Notes: generated by a model not told the origin, from the letters alone. A stretch of DNA of 64,000 bases from Luteibacter pinisoli (GCF_006385595.1 NZ_CP041046.1:3224001-3288000); one strand, 5' to 3'. Counted from the stretch's first letter, positions 49,355-58,035 are shown. Numbers and translations are program-made.

Positions 49355-51076
49355 ATGGTTGAGCAGGGGCAGCGTTCTTGGGCTTTCCGCCTTTTGGGGG
49401 CGGTGGCTTGCTGCGTCCTTTTTGCCGTGGCGGGCATCGCCCATGCGGCTCCCACGCTGAGCGGCAACTACCGGGACGTGCACCCCGGTGACGAGCCCGC
49501 CAAGGTGCTCGCCGAAGCCTGGACAGCCCCCCTGCCCGCCTTTGATCCCGCGCGGATGCAGCTATTCCCCACCAGCGGCGCCGGTACATGGGTCATCGTG
49601 CGCGCCCTGCCGCCGTGGACCACCGGCGAGCGCGTGCTCAGCATCCACAACCCGGGCGCGGGCAAGGTGAGCCTTTACTACGCGCCCGATGACAGGGTGA
49701 CCACGGCGCTGGACGACTTCGGCCCACCCTTGCATGGCCACGGTCGCGTGGCCTTCGCCATCCCCGCTTCCATCCCCGACTCACGCCCGCTGCTGCTGAA
49801 GTTCGAGCCCAGCGACAAGGCCCCCGGCGCCGTCACCATCAGCGTGGATAGCTGGCCGGATTACCTGGGCGACGATGCGACCTGGCTGGTCTTCGCCACG
49901 GCGTGTTTCGCCATCATGCTCACCATGGCACTGATGGCGTTGTGCTTTGCCCTGATCCTGCGCGACATGACATTCGGCTGGTATGCCGCGTACCTGGTCT
50001 GCTACGCGCTGATCCAGGGCCTGAAGTCCGGGTTTGTTTTCCATCCGCTGGAACTGCAGATGCTGGCTGGGCTCGGCGATTCGCTGGGCACCGCGGCCAC
50101 GGCGTTGTCGGTGTCCTTCGCGGCCCTGTTCATGCTGCGGTTCTGCAAAGCGGACGATTACGTACCGCTGCTACGCACGCCCGTGCTCGCCTTCGCCCTG
50201 GGCATGCCGGTGATCGCCACCCTGCAGATGACGGGCGTGTCGATCCTTGTGAGTACCGCGCACCTGCTGCTGCAGCCCCTGCTCCTTCTCGGCGCGGTGC
50301 TCCTGCTCGTGGCCGGCGCGATCGCCGCGGCGCGCGGCTCCCGCCATGCGTGGTTCTTCCTCGTCGGCTGGACGCCCCTGCTGTTGCTGACCGCGCTGTG
50401 CGGCGCGCAGTTGCAAGGCATGTTTGCCGGGGCTCCGTGGCTTCCCGACGCGGCCATCGCGATGGGCGCGTTCGAGGCCATCGTGTTGTCCATCGGCCTT
50501 TCCGATCGCGCGCTGACGATTCGCCATGATCGTGACAAGGCGCGCCAGCTCGCCGATGCCGATCCGCTCACCGGCGTGCTGAACCGCCGCGCATGGACCG
50601 ACGCCGCGCTCGCCACGCTGGAGGAAGGCATGGGACGCCCCGTGGCGCTGCTGTTCCTCGACCTGGATCACTTCAAGTCACTGAACGACCGCCATGGCCA
50701 CGCCGCCGGCGACCGCGCCCTGGTGGCGATGGCGGGTGCGCTGCGCCACGAACTGCGCCCGAGCGACCTGCTGGGCCGTTATGGCGGCGAGGAATTCGTG
50801 GCACTGCTCCGCGGCGCAGAGCGCGAGCACGCCGTGCAGATCGCGACGCGCCTGTGCCGTCGCGTGAGCCGGCTCGACGTGCACGTGGGTGGCAACGAGA
50901 TGCTCACGGTATCCATCGGCATTGCCATGCGCACGCCGGCGGATACCGTGCAGTCACTGATCGAGCGCGCCGACCAGGCCATGTACGCGGCCAAACTGGG
51001 CGGCCGTAACCGCGTCGTCTGCTCCGGCCCCACGGCCCCTACCCTGGTCCGCAGCAAGGCCGTCCCCACCAAGTAG
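49355..51076 (+). CDS. Membrane diguanylate cyclase with 7TMR-DISM-type sensor
   Basis: 573 residues from the ATG with AGGA seven bases upstream; a TTG 60 bases earlier is rejected. A signal peptide (about 10-32, ending IAHA) leads to a ~150-residue periplasmic domain with the 7TMR-DISM extracellular 2 pattern (VIVRALPPW...LSIHNPGAGKVSLYY). Seven membrane helices follow (from about 170 to 385), then a GGDEF domain: DPLTGVLNRRAW, FLDLDHFKSLND and the active-site GGEEF at 477-481. The inhibitory I-site RPSD is present five residues before GGEEF. It should synthesise cyclic di-GMP with product inhibition, in response to a periplasmic ligand. Confidence 0.92.
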   Translation: MVEQGQRSWAFRLLGAVACCVLFAVAGIAHAAPTLSGNYRDVHPGDEPAKVLAEAWTAPLPAFDPARMQLFPTSGAGTWVIVRALPPWTTGERVLSIHNPGAGKVSLYYAPDDRVTTALDDFGPPLHGHGRVAFAIPASIPDSRPLLLKFEPSDKAPGAVTISVDSWPDYLGDDATWLVFATACFAIMLTMALMALCFALILRDMTFGWYAAYLVCYALIQGLKSGFVFHPLELQMLAGLGDSLGTAATALSVSFAALFMLRFCKADDYVPLLRTPVLAFALGMPVIATLQMTGVSILVSTAHLLLQPLLLLGAVLLLVAGAIAAARGSRHAWFFLVGWTPLLLLTALCGAQLQGMFAGAPWLPDAAIAMGAFEAIVLSIGLSDRALTIRHDRDKARQLADADPLTGVLNRRAWTDAALATLEEGMGRPVALLFLDLDHFKSLNDRHGHAAGDRALVAMAGALRHELRPSDLLGRYGGEEFVALLRGAEREHAVQIATRLCRRVSRLDVHVGGNEMLTVSIGIAMRTPADTVQSLIERADQAMYAAKLGGRNRVVCSGPTAPTLVRSKAVPTK

Positions 51077-51083
51077 GCGGGAA

Positions 51084-53348
51084 TCAGGCCAGTTCGCTGG
51101 CCGCGGCGACCACGTCGTCGTCGCCCGGCAACACCAGGAACGCGGCCCCCGCCAGCGGGGTGAACGTATCCGCGCCCACGACGCGGCGGAGCGGCACGGC
51201 ACCGAGCCCGGCTTCGACGATCGCCGTGATCACGCCTTCGCCCACGCCGGCACTCTTGCGGCCTTCATCCACCACGAGGATGCGCTTCGCGCCCTTCGCC
51301 TGGGCCGCGATGAACGCGTCGTTGAGCGGCACGAGCCAGCGCAGGTCGATCACCCGGACCTTCCAGCCGCGCTCGGTTTCGATGCGCCGCGCCGCACGCA
51401 GGCTCATCGGCACGCCGTTGCCGAAGGTGAAGATCACCAGGTCGTCCGCGCCGTCGTTATAGACACGCCCTCCGCCCAGGGCGAGCGCCTCCCCCGGGGC
51501 CGGGTAGGCGAACTGCCACTGGCCATCGCCGGCCTCGTACAGGTCCTTCGTCATGTACAGCGCGATGGGCTCGAGGAATGCGGTAACGCGTCCGTCGACC
51601 TTGGCCAGTGCCGCGAGGGTACGCAGCATCATCGCCGCGTCGTCGCCGCGGCTGGGGCAGCCCACGACCAGGCCGGGAATGTCGCGCAACGCGGTGATCG
51701 AATTGTCGTTATGGAAGTGGCCGCCGAAACCACGCTGGTAACCCAGCGAGGCCACACGCATCACCATCGGATTGCGGTACTGGTCGTTGGAGAAGAACTG
51801 CAGCGAGGCCGCTTCACCGCGGATCTGGTCACAGGCGTTGTGGAAGTACGCCAGGTACTGGATCTCGGGCAGCGGCAGCATGCCCATGTTGGCGTAACCC
51901 TGGGCGAGGCCCAAGATCATCGTTTCATCCAGCAGCGTGTTGAACACGCGGGTGTTGCGGAAGGCTTTGTGCAGGCCCTTCGTCACCGTGTACACGCCGC
52001 CCTTCTGGGCAACGTCTTCACCGAACAGAAGGCTCTCCGGATACTTCGCCATGAGGTCGTGCAGCGCCATGCCAATCTGGATGGCGAGATGACGCGGTGC
52101 CTGCTTCTCCGGGAGCTTCTCCGCACCACCGAAGACGCGCTCGCGCTCGGCCGCATCACCGGCACGCTGGGCTTCCGCACGCACCGCATCCGGCGTGTAG
52201 GGCGCCAGCGGCTTCATCACATCGTCGAGGCGGGTCAGCCGCGGACGGCGGTCGGCATCTTCGGCGGCTTCGAAGCAGCGCTTGCGGATGCTGTCGTACA
52301 GGCCGAGCAGGCTTTCACGATCGTACAGGCCCGAGGCGAGCGCGATGGTGGCGCTACGCAGCAACGGGTCGGTGGCCTCCAGTGCCACGAGTTCTTCCAC
52401 CGAGCGCCATTCGATCTCGAAATCGGTGCCCGCATGGCCCATCACACGCGTGGTGTTCAGGTGCAGGAACGTGGGACGTCGCGTCGTCCGGCAATGCTCG
52501 ACGGCACGCTGCACGCCAGCGTAGCCGCCGGCGAGGTCGAGGCCATCCGCATAGAAATAATCGAGGTTGGAGCGACGCTCGAAGTTGCTGGCCACCCAGC
52601 CCGACGGCGTCTTCACCGAAATGCCGATGCCGTTGTCTTCGCAGACGAACAGCACGGGTGCGGGCAGCTTCTGGTAAGCCGTCCAGGCAGCGGCATTGAA
52701 GGCCGTCTGGGCGGTGGCATGGTTCGACGAGGCATCACCGAACGAGCAGATGGTGATCGAATCGTCCGGGATCGGCAGCGCATGGCGGATACGCTTGCCC
52801 TGTTCAATGGCGATCGCCGTACCCAACGCCTTCGGAAGGTGCGAGGCGATGGTGGATGTCTGCGGAAGCACCCACAACGGCTTGCTCCCCCACACCTTGT
52901 GACGGCCACCCGAGGCCGGGTCTTCGCTGCTGGCGGCGAACGACAGCGCGGAATCCATCACCGGATCCATGCCGGGCAGCTTGCGGAAGCGCTCGGCCAT
53001 GAAGCCGCCGCTTCGGTAATGCAGGAACGCCGGATCGGTGTGCCGCGTGGCGCGGGCCACCATCGCGTTGCCTTCATGGCCGGACGAACCGATGGTGTAG
53101 AACACCTTGTTCTGCACGCGCAGGACGCGTGCCATCAGGTCGAGGTGGCGGCTGATCAGCTGCGATTCGAGCAGTTCACGAAAGCCGCGCGCATCCAGCG
53201 TGCTGCCCGGGAGTACCGGCTCGTCGTCGCGCGGCGGCGTGGCCACGTCGCCGCGCCAGAACTGCACGAATTCAACGAAGTTCTGGTCAACGATCTCGGC
53301 GCGGTTGAAGCCCTTGTGGCGGGCGGCGATGGAATGCGGGACGGACAT
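51084..53348 (-). CDS. Branched-chain 2-oxoacid dehydrogenase E1, fused alpha and beta subunits
   Basis: 754 residues. The first ~390 form the E1 alpha part with the thiamine diphosphate region FGDASSNHATAQTAFNAAAW...FVCEDNGIGIS; the last ~330 form the E1 beta (transketolase-like) part with ESLLFGEDVAQKGGVYTVTKGL, QGYANMGMLPLPEIQYLAYFHNACDQI, and LRWLVPLNDAF. It decarboxylates 2-oxoisocaproate and related acids, feeding the isovaleryl-CoA dehydrogenase and IcmF encoded in the window. No E2 or lipoamide dehydrogenase gene is adjacent. Upstream in the same direction is a GST gene with a 21-base gap. Confidence 0.9.
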   Translation of the reverse strand: MSVPHSIAARHKGFNRAEIVDQNFVEFVQFWRGDVATPPRDDEPVLPGSTLDARGFRELLESQLISRHLDLMARVLRVQNKVFYTIGSSGHEGNAMVARATRHTDPAFLHYRSGGFMAERFRKLPGMDPVMDSALSFAASSEDPASGGRHKVWGSKPLWVLPQTSTIASHLPKALGTAIAIEQGKRIRHALPIPDDSITICSFGDASSNHATAQTAFNAAAWTAYQKLPAPVLFVCEDNGIGISVKTPSGWVASNFERRSNLDYFYADGLDLAGGYAGVQRAVEHCRTTRRPTFLHLNTTRVMGHAGTDFEIEWRSVEELVALEATDPLLRSATIALASGLYDRESLLGLYDSIRKRCFEAAEDADRRPRLTRLDDVMKPLAPYTPDAVRAEAQRAGDAAERERVFGGAEKLPEKQAPRHLAIQIGMALHDLMAKYPESLLFGEDVAQKGGVYTVTKGLHKAFRNTRVFNTLLDETMILGLAQGYANMGMLPLPEIQYLAYFHNACDQIRGEAASLQFFSNDQYRNPMVMRVASLGYQRGFGGHFHNDNSITALRDIPGLVVGCPSRGDDAAMMLRTLAALAKVDGRVTAFLEPIALYMTKDLYEAGDGQWQFAYPAPGEALALGGGRVYNDGADDLVIFTFGNGVPMSLRAARRIETERGWKVRVIDLRWLVPLNDAFIAAQAKGAKRILVVDEGRKSAGVGEGVITAIVEAGLGAVPLRRVVGADTFTPLAGAAFLVLPGDDDVVAAASELA

Positions 53349-53369
53349 GATGTGCTCTGCGAAAAAAGG

Positions 53370-53993
53370 TCAGGCGGCCATTGCCGAGAAGCGCGGCTGT
53401 GAGCGCACGCGCTCCAGCCAGGCGGTGACACGGGGCCATCGGGACAGGTCGAAGCCGCCATCGGCGGCGCAATGCGTATAGGCGAACAACGCCATGTCGG
53501 CGACGCCAAAGGCGCCGCCACTGAAAAAGGATTCGCTTCCGATGTGCTGCTCCATGACGTCCAGCGCCTGTGCGCCGCGCTCGATCAGGCGCGGCACCTC
53601 GGCCTGCCGTGCATGGTCGCCTGGCAGCCAGCGGCGGACGAACCGCGCCACGGCGATGTACGGCTCATGGCTGTACTGCTCGAAGAACAGCCATTGCAGC
53701 GTGCGCGCGCGATCCCACGCATCCGCCGGCAGGTAAGGCGTGCCCTCCGCGAGATAGCAGAGGATCGCGTTCGACTCCGCAAGCCGCCGCCCGTCGTCGA
53801 GCACCAGCAGGGGCACCTTTCCGTTCGGGTTAAGGGCGAGGTATTCGGGTGTGCGCGTCGCGCCCTGCGTACTGTCGGTGTCCACCCAGCGGTAAGGCTG
53901 CCCGAGCAGTTCCAGGAGGAGCTGCACCTTGTAACAGTTGCCCGACGAGCGCAGGCCGTACACGGTGGGAATCGAAGGTGTGCTCTGGCTCAC
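53370..53993 (-). CDS. Glutathione S-transferase family protein
   Basis: 207 residues from a GTG start with CGGAG six bases upstream. Thioredoxin-like N-domain: PTVYGLRSSGNCYKVQLLLELLG, NPNGKVPLLVLDDGRRLAESNAILCYLA (the cis-Pro and ESxAI glutathione-binding residues). Helical C-domain with ALDVMEQHIGSESFFSGGAFGVADMALFAYTH. Bacterial GSTs of this group act in detoxification or as thiol-dependent isomerases; substrate unknown. The frame upstream of the GTG overlaps the broken GNAT gene and is not coding. Probably co-transcribed with the E1 gene. Confidence 0.87.
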   Translation of the reverse strand: MSQSTPSIPTVYGLRSSGNCYKVQLLLELLGQPYRWVDTDSTQGATRTPEYLALNPNGKVPLLVLDDGRRLAESNAILCYLAEGTPYLPADAWDRARTLQWLFFEQYSHEPYIAVARFVRRWLPGDHARQAEVPRLIERGAQALDVMEQHIGSESFFSGGAFGVADMALFAYTHCAADGGFDLSRWPRVTAWLERVRSQPRFSAMAA

Positions 53994-54015
53994 GATGTAC
54001 TCCGGCGAAGAAGGA

Positions 54016-54555
54016 TCAGCGGCGACGCGCGAACCATTGCTCACGCGTCTGCCCCCACAGGTCGACGACGTCGCCCTCGAACGGTGCCGGCAGCGTGCCT
54101 GGGCCCAGCAAGGTGGACCCCAGCTTCTTCGCCACGCTGATTGATGGAGGCGACGTTGTCCGGGTTGATCGAATGGATCACCTGGTCCAGCCCAGCGTGT
54201 CGAACGCCCAGTCCATGGACGCTGCCGCGCCTTCGGTGGCGTAGCCCTTGCCCCAGGTCTCACGCAGCAGGCCCCAGCCAATCTCATCCCCCGGCCAGCC
54301 TTCCGGATGCCAGGGCCCGAGGCGACCGACCCAGCGACCCGAGGCGCGCTCGATCACCGAGAACATGCCGAAGCCGAGGATGCTCCACGAGCCCGCCATG
54401 GTCATGAAGTTGCGCCAGGCCACGGCGCGCGGCTGCGGCCCGCCCAGGAAGCGATTAACTTCCGGGTCGGCCATGCAGGCGGCCCACGCGTCGAAATCCT
54501 CCGCCGCCGTGGGTCGAAGGATCAGCCGGTCGGTCTCGATGCGCGGTCCGTGCAT
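54016..54555 (-). pseudogene. GNAT-family N-acetyltransferase broken by two compensating indels
   Basis: From the ATG at 54555 the frame reads MHGPRIETDRLILRPTAAEDFDAW, FLGGPQPRAVAWRNF, GRLGPWHPEGWPGDEIGWGL and TWGKGYATEGAAASMDWAF: a RimJ/RimL-type acetyltransferase with its acetyl-CoA loop. It stops at TGA right after DTLGWTR (~54178). The next frame gives VIHSINPDNVASIN, and near 54135-54142 the first frame resumes with VAKKLGSTLLGPGTLPAPFE to EQWFARRR and a stop at 54016. One base is missing at the first break and about four are extra at the second, so the total length stays in phase. Inactive gene or local sequence errors. Confidence 0.78.
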
Positions 54556-54563
54556 GGCCCGGA

Positions 54564-55733
54564 TCAGAACGCGTTGATGCCGGTGAGCTCGCGGCCGACC
54601 ACCAGCTGGTGCACGGTTTCCGTGCCTTCGTAGGTGATGACCGATTCCAGGTTCAGCGCGTGGCGGATCGCGGAATGCTCCGTGGTGATACCGGCACCAC
54701 CGAGGATGTCGCGGCAATCACGGGCGATATCCAGGGCCATGCGCACGTTGTTCCACTTCGCCAGCGACACCTGGGTGGGCTGCAGGCGACCTGCATCCTT
54801 CAGGCGGCCCAGCTGCAGCGAGATCAGCTGCGCGGCGGTAATGCGGCGGGCCATGTCGGCCAGGCGCACCTGCACGGCCTGGTTGGCGGCCAGCGGGCGG
54901 CCGAACAGGATGCGCTGGGACGAGTAGTCGAGCACTTCCTTCAGGCAGGCCTGGGCGGCACCGATCGGGCCCCAGGTGATGCCGTAGCGGGCCTGGGTAA
55001 GGCAGCCGAGCGGGCCCTTCAGGCCCTTCACCTTGGGCAGGCGCGCGCTGTCGGGCACGCGCACGTCGTCGAAGAACAGCGCCGAGGTCACCGAGGCGCG
55101 CAGGCTCATCTTCTTGTGCACCACCTGGGCGGCGAAGCCCTTGGTATCGGTCGGCACGATGAAACCCTGGATGCCGTCGTCCGTCTGCGCCCACACGATG
55201 GCGATGTGCGCGAGGTTGCCGTTGGTGATCCACATCTTGGCGCCGTTGATGACCCAGTCGTCGCCATCGCGGCGCGCCAGGGTCTTCATGTTCGCCGGAT
55301 CCGAACCACCGTGCGGCTCGGTCAGGCCGAAGCAGCCGATGACTTCACCTGCCGCCATGCGCGGCAGGTATTCGCGCTTCTGCTCTTCCGAGCCGTAGGC
55401 GAAGATCGGGTACATGCACAGCGAGCTCTGCACCGAGGCGAAGCTGCGCAGGCCGGAATCGCCGCGCTCGAGTTCCTGGCAGATCAGGCCGTAGCTGACA
55501 CCGTTCATGCCGGCGCAGCCGTATTCCTCGGGCAGGGTCGCCCCGAGCAGCCCCAGGGCGGCAATCTCGGGCACGAGTTCCGACGGGAAGCGGGCCTGGT
55601 CAAAGGCGTCGCCGATGATCGGCAGCACCTTTTCGTCGACAAAGCGGCCGACGGCATCCTGCACCATGCGTTCTTCATCCGTCAGCAGCGAACGGACGTC
55701 ATAGAGATCGAGCGGGTCGAGACGGTGGGCCAT
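54564..55733 (-). CDS. gcdH: Glutaryl-CoA dehydrogenase
   Basis: 389-residue acyl-CoA dehydrogenase. TLPEEYGCAGMNGVSYGLICQELERGDSGLRSFASVQSSL near the N-terminus and FGLTEPHGGSDPANMKTLA are characteristic of glutaryl-CoA dehydrogenases. The catalytic Glu is in VITYEGTETVHQLVVGREL near the C-terminus; the ETVH variant replaces the more common HDIH. DILGGAGITTEHSAIRHALNLES is also typical. It oxidatively decarboxylates glutaryl-CoA to crotonyl-CoA in lysine/tryptophan catabolism. The broken GNAT gene lies just downstream (eight bases between them). Confidence 0.93.
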   Translation of the reverse strand: MAHRLDPLDLYDVRSLLTDEERMVQDAVGRFVDEKVLPIIGDAFDQARFPSELVPEIAALGLLGATLPEEYGCAGMNGVSYGLICQELERGDSGLRSFASVQSSLCMYPIFAYGSEEQKREYLPRMAAGEVIGCFGLTEPHGGSDPANMKTLARRDGDDWVINGAKMWITNGNLAHIAIVWAQTDDGIQGFIVPTDTKGFAAQVVHKKMSLRASVTSALFFDDVRVPDSARLPKVKGLKGPLGCLTQARYGITWGPIGAAQACLKEVLDYSSQRILFGRPLAANQAVQVRLADMARRITAAQLISLQLGRLKDAGRLQPTQVSLAKWNNVRMALDIARDCRDILGGAGITTEHSAIRHALNLESVITYEGTETVHQLVVGRELTGINAF

Positions 55734-55901
55734 GCGGATACTCGTGGGCGGGGACCGGAAAGCCCCTGATTGTAGACCCGTGTGAAGACCGGGTCATGCC
55801 GGGGCGCAGCAAACCCCATGGTGCGGCTGGGAGGGCCTTCGAGCCGCCCGGTGGGGCGGCCCTTGGACTACATTAGGCCTTTGACGCCGGGCTCCCGCGC
55901 T

Positions 55902-56783
55902 ATGTCCATGTTCAAAGGTGTGATCCTGGGCTTTGCCTGCTACGCGGCCTACGCGTGGAGCGATGCCTTCGTGAAGTCGCTGGAAGGCACCCTGCCCGCG
56001 TATGAGGCCGTCTTCTTCGGCGCGGTGCTGGCCCTGGCGGCCCTGCCCTTCCTGAAGAAAAAGGAAGACCGCTGGAGCGAGATCGTCATCTCGAAGCTGC
56101 CCGGCCTGTGGCTGCTGCGCGCCATGGCCGGCGCCATCGGCAACGTCACCGCCGTCATGGCGTTCACCGCCCTGCCCATGGCCGAGGCGTTCTGCCTCAT
56201 CTTCCTGCTACCGATCTTCGTCACCATCCTCTCGGTGATCTTCCTGCGCGAGCACGTGGGCTGGCGGCGCTGGTCGGCGGTGCTGGTGGGCTTCCTCGGC
56301 GTGCTCGTCGTCCTTCGCCCGGGTTTCCGCCACCTGGGCACCGGCCACGTCGCGGCGATCATCTGCGGCATCACCGGCGCCCTGTCGATCATCGCCCTGC
56401 GCATGGCGGGCGCCACCGAAAAGCGCATCACGCTGTATGGCGCCGGCGTCATCGGCCCGATGATCGCCGGCTTCATCATGATGCTGCCGCACTTCGTCTG
56501 GCCCGATGCGCACCAGTGGTTCCTGGTGCTCGGCTACGGTCTCTTTGCCGCGGCCGGTGCCGTGCTGCTGATGCTTGCGACGCAGAACGCCCCGGCCAAC
56601 CGCGTGGCGCCCACGCAGTACAGCCAGATGTTGTGGGCCATCCTGTTCGGCTACCTCATTTTCCACGACCACCTGGACTGGCCGATGCTCATCGGCATCG
56701 TGCTCATCCTCGGCGCCGGCCTGTTCACCTTCGTCCGCGAAGAAAAGAAAACCGACTGGTGGCGCTGGACGAATATCGTCTGA
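55902..56783 (+). CDS. DMT-superfamily (EamA) permease
   Basis: 293 residues from the ATG at MSMFKGVILGFACYAAYAWSD; the open frame upstream is not conserved in character. Ten membrane helices in two EamA repeats, the second starting near GHVAAIICGITGALSIIALRMAG, with AFTALPMAEAFCLIFLLPIFVTILS and AILFGYLIFHD typical of the family. These carriers export amino acids, nucleotides or other metabolites; the substrate is unknown. Divergent from gcdH across a 168-base gap. Confidence 0.85.
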   Translation: MSMFKGVILGFACYAAYAWSDAFVKSLEGTLPAYEAVFFGAVLALAALPFLKKKEDRWSEIVISKLPGLWLLRAMAGAIGNVTAVMAFTALPMAEAFCLIFLLPIFVTILSVIFLREHVGWRRWSAVLVGFLGVLVVLRPGFRHLGTGHVAAIICGITGALSIIALRMAGATEKRITLYGAGVIGPMIAGFIMMLPHFVWPDAHQWFLVLGYGLFAAAGAVLLMLATQNAPANRVAPTQYSQMLWAILFGYLIFHDHLDWPMLIGIVLILGAGLFTFVREEKKTDWWRWTNIV

Positions 56784-56921
56784 TGCACGCCGTCGATTGA
56801 AGGCGCGCGCCGACACGCCGTGGCGGCATGGGCGAACGCGCACTGCTCACCATCGAAGGCGGCGACACGACGATGACCTTGCTCGTGTCGCGGTTCAAAG
56901 CGGCGTCGGTTCGTTGAACTA

Positions 56922-57041
56922 ATAAAAGCGAAAGCCCCGCAGTGCGGGGCTCCGTAGTCCGAAAACCTCTTGCGTCCGCATCGGGCGGAGCCACTGGGTG
57001 GCAGGCGACGCTGGCTTGTGGCCATCCGACTTTGACGCCTG
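56922..57041 (-). ncRNA. Candidate small RNA, copy 1 of a paralogous pair
   Basis: About 120 nt on the minus strand, from a promoter at 57048-57075 to a hairpin terminator (AGCCCCGCA-CT-GCGGGGCT followed by TTCGCTTTTATT). Between them lie a long-range stem CAGGCG/CGCCTG enclosing TGGCC-ACAA-GCCA, the hairpin GCCAC-CCA-GTGGC, the hairpin TCCGC-CCGAT-GCGGA and a single-stranded stretch CGCAAGAGGTTTTCGGAC. The same order recurs in copy 2 at 57882-58000 with near identity. No reading frame spans both copies. C-rich loops recall Xanthomonas sX13-like RNAs, but no family is claimed. Positions 56784-56921 before it show no supportable gene. Confidence 0.6.
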
Positions 57042-57047
57042 GGACGA

Positions 57048-57075
57048 ACGCTACCCATATTGCGACGTGAGTCAA
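57048..57075 (-). promoter_or_regulatory. Predicted sigma-70 promoter of small RNA copy 1
   Basis: On the minus strand, TTGACT (57075-57070) and TAGCGT (57053-57048) are separated by 16 bases, placing the transcript start near 57041. Confidence 0.5.
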
Positions 57076-57230
57076 TCCGAATCCCCTCAACGCGGGCCTT
57101 CGCAAAAAAGGAATCACGGGATCCGATGGTTGACGGTGTGTGCGTGAGCGAATCCGACGTGTGTCACGAGAATCGCCCACGCAAGAGTCAGCAATCCCTG
57201 ATTCGTTGCCCTTACCGTATTCGAAACTAT

Positions 57231-57254
57231 GTCGGCTCCCTATTTGGAGCCGAC
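57231..57254. repeat. Hairpin upstream of the orphan gene
   Basis: GTCGGCTCC and GGAGCCGAC form a perfect nine-base inverted repeat with a six-base loop. It ends one base before an ATG that opens a 15-codon frame (MRATPTSSSPLPRSS, stop at 57301-57303), 15 bases ahead of the main gene start. It may be a regulator site, an RNA hairpin masking translation, or the end of a mobile unit. Confidence 0.55.
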
Positions 57255-57318
57255 CATGCGCGCCACACCGACGTCTTCCTCCCCACTGCCGCGCAGCTCC
57301 TGAAACGACGCGCACATC

Positions 57319-57882
57319 ATGGGGACTCACTGGAACGCCGGGCTCATGCGGTGGCGACCGCATGTCGACCCGATGGGAGAACGTCATACGCTGGATCATC
57401 TTCACCCGATCCGATTCGTCCACGCCTTGAAGGCAACAAACAACCGACCCGAGGCGATTGTCACAGTCCACGTAGGCTTCGGTCTCCACTGCTTCACCCG
57501 TAAGTGCAGCCCAACGACCGAACGGGTCGATACGTATCGCGACAAACGCGAAACGCGTGAGTTCGATCCCGAACGGTACCGGTTGTCGACGCGGCTTCCA
57601 GGCATCGTCACGACGCTCCACGAGCGGCCATGCGCCTTCGGCAGACACGACAACTATGTGACGGTGGATCTCGCTAACGCGGCCAACGAAGAGGCGAGCA
57701 GATATGCGGTCTTCTTCAACGTCAGGCGTTGGCACCGGGAGGGTCCATCGGCACTACTGCTCGTTGTCCAAAGCGCTTATCCCCTTGAGCAGGGAAAGGG
57801 CATGCCAACCACTGGGCGAATTGCGTTCAACGCCCTCCTGGGCCACGCCCTTCGTGGGACACAACCTCATCCACCACGCTAG
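57319..57882 (+). CDS. Orphan hypothetical protein between the two small-RNA units
   Basis: 187 residues from the first ATG; an ATG nine codons later is possible, and neither has a good ribosome site. The protein looks globular: HPIRFVHALK, EAIVTVHVGFGLHCFTRK, FDPERYRLSTRLPGIV, CAFGRHDNYVTVDLAN, RYAVFFNVRRW, ALLLVVQSAYPLEQGKGMP, GRIAFNALLGHALRG. Alternating strands with many aromatic and His residues suggest a mixed alpha/beta fold. I recall similar unnamed proteins on mobile and integron-like elements but cannot verify this. Composition is less GC-rich than neighbours. Its stop touches the 3' end of small-RNA copy 2, which is convergent. Confidence 0.62.
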   Translation: MGTHWNAGLMRWRPHVDPMGERHTLDHLHPIRFVHALKATNNRPEAIVTVHVGFGLHCFTRKCSPTTERVDTYRDKRETREFDPERYRLSTRLPGIVTTLHERPCAFGRHDNYVTVDLANAANEEASRYAVFFNVRRWHREGPSALLLVVQSAYPLEQGKGMPTTGRIAFNALLGHALRGTQPHPPR

Positions 57883-58000
57883 AAAAAGCGAAGCCCCGCA
57901 TAGCGGGGCTTCTTAGTCCGAAAACCTCTTGCGTCCGCACCGGGCGGAGCCACTGGGTGGCAGGCGACGCTGGCTTTTGGCCATCCGGCTTTGGCGTCTG
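57882..58000 (-). ncRNA. Candidate small RNA, copy 2 of a paralogous pair
   Basis: About 119 nt on the minus strand beginning ~7 bases after a strong promoter (58007-58035) and ending in a terminator (AAGCCCCGC-TAT-GCGGGGCTT followed by CGCTTTTTCT). Its internal hairpins match copy 1: TGGCC-AAAA-GCCA, GCCAC-CCA-GTGGC and TCCGC-CCGGT-GCGGA. Differences fall mainly in loops and in the first stem (CAGACGCC here, CAGGCGTC in copy 1). It sits just past the 3' end of the 5'-nucleotidase gene, so it could instead be that gene's 3' untranslated region, but the promoter between them argues for an independent transcript. Confidence 0.62.
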
Positions 58001-58006
58001 CCGCGT

Positions 58007-58035
58007 ACTTTAGCCCCGTAACGCCATACCGTCAA
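58007..58035 (-). promoter_or_regulatory. Predicted sigma-70 promoter of small RNA copy 2
   Basis: On the minus strand, TTGACG (58035-58030) and TAAAGT (58012-58007) are separated by exactly 17 bases. It is one of the best-matching promoters seen in the window and lies in the 50-80 bases after the 5'-nucleotidase stop. Confidence 0.6.

Noticed and set aside
56828..56917. 29-codon frame beginning MGERALLTIEGG
   Set aside because: Too short, no ribosome site and no recognisable sequence; chance is the simpler explanation.
56922..58035. Integron attC sites as an explanation for the repeats
   Set aside because: The repeats lack GTTRRRY/RYYYAAC core sites and each carries promoter boxes and a terminator, unlike attC.
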